Assembly: GCA_026770585.1 (NCBI GenBank)
Contig: MU646526.1
Coordinates: 278,622-292,484 of the forward strand
Source of the DNA: Baffinella frigidus
Lineage: Eukaryota > Cryptophyceae > Cryptomonadales > Baffinellaceae
Direction: 5' to 3'
DNA length: 13,863 nt
Below the pieces are notes generated by a model. That model ran no database searches and was not told where the DNA came from. It saw only the letters and a program-made list of their open reading frames with translations. Positions 13,808 to 13,863 of this stretch are shown here, piece by piece (position 1 is the stretch's first letter; every line of letters starts with the position of its first letter). The translations under genes were made by a program, and so were the position numbers.

Positions 13808-13863
13808 TACAGGGGTACTCCACTCATAAGGAGCCCCCCCCCCCCCCCCCCCCCCCCCCCCCC
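13808..13863. mobile_element. Family C left end running into poly-C at the window edge
   Basis: TACAGGGGTACTCCACTCAT then AAGGAG and an unbroken C run of about 30 bases to the end of the window. Other copies have a shorter C run at this place. Confidence 0.7.

Overview
This is a repeat-saturated stretch of a eukaryotic nuclear genome, most likely from a protist or alga. There is no prokaryotic gene organisation. Coding sequence is sparse and split into short exons. Long tracts of degenerate seven-base telomere-type repeats (TTTAGGG / CCCTAAA and variants such as CCCTACA and TTTCGGG) recur throughout. TTTAGGG-type repeats occur in plants, dinoflagellates, cryptophytes and other algae. Two introns inferred here would need GC or GA donors, which is reported for dinoflagellates, but I cannot fix the taxon from this window.

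Layout. Positions 1-3300 hold almost only repeats: a tandemly duplicated element with a second element inserted in it, GA/GT simple repeats, a 32-bp minisatellite, and nested inverted repeats. Positions 3300-4800 contain a two-exon gene on the + strand for a small protein with two CxxC...CxxC units (predicted zinc binding). Positions 5000-8200 are dominated by two non-autonomous, MITE-like inverted-repeat families. Family A is 98-99 bp with ends CCCTYAAGTG. Family C is about 120-130 bp with ends TACAGGGGTACCTC. Positions 8457-10093 on the - strand carry the 3' part of a WD40-repeat gene. Positions 10262-12678 on the + strand carry an ankyrin-repeat gene with at least five interruptions. Positions 12860-13863 are a 20-odd bp minisatellite followed by four more family C copies, the last one ending the window in a poly-C run.

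The main biological signal is how the WD40 and ankyrin genes are interrupted. Several introns are made of telomere-type repeat or of sequence repeated elsewhere in the window. Several are flanked by direct repeats of the exon sequence (8, 10 and 13 bp). Removing the insert restores the WD40 or ankyrin frame. This is the pattern expected of introner-type insertions that become introns, and here the filling is telomere-like satellite. Both genes also carry one apparent lesion: an in-frame TGA at a WD tryptophan position, and a 2-nt frameshift in the ankyrin array. They may be decaying copies, or these may be sequence errors.

The genes show no pathway relationship. WD40 and ankyrin proteins are generic protein-interaction scaffolds, and the zinc-binding protein is not recognised. 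All splice junctions were inferred by reading frame continuity and need transcript support.
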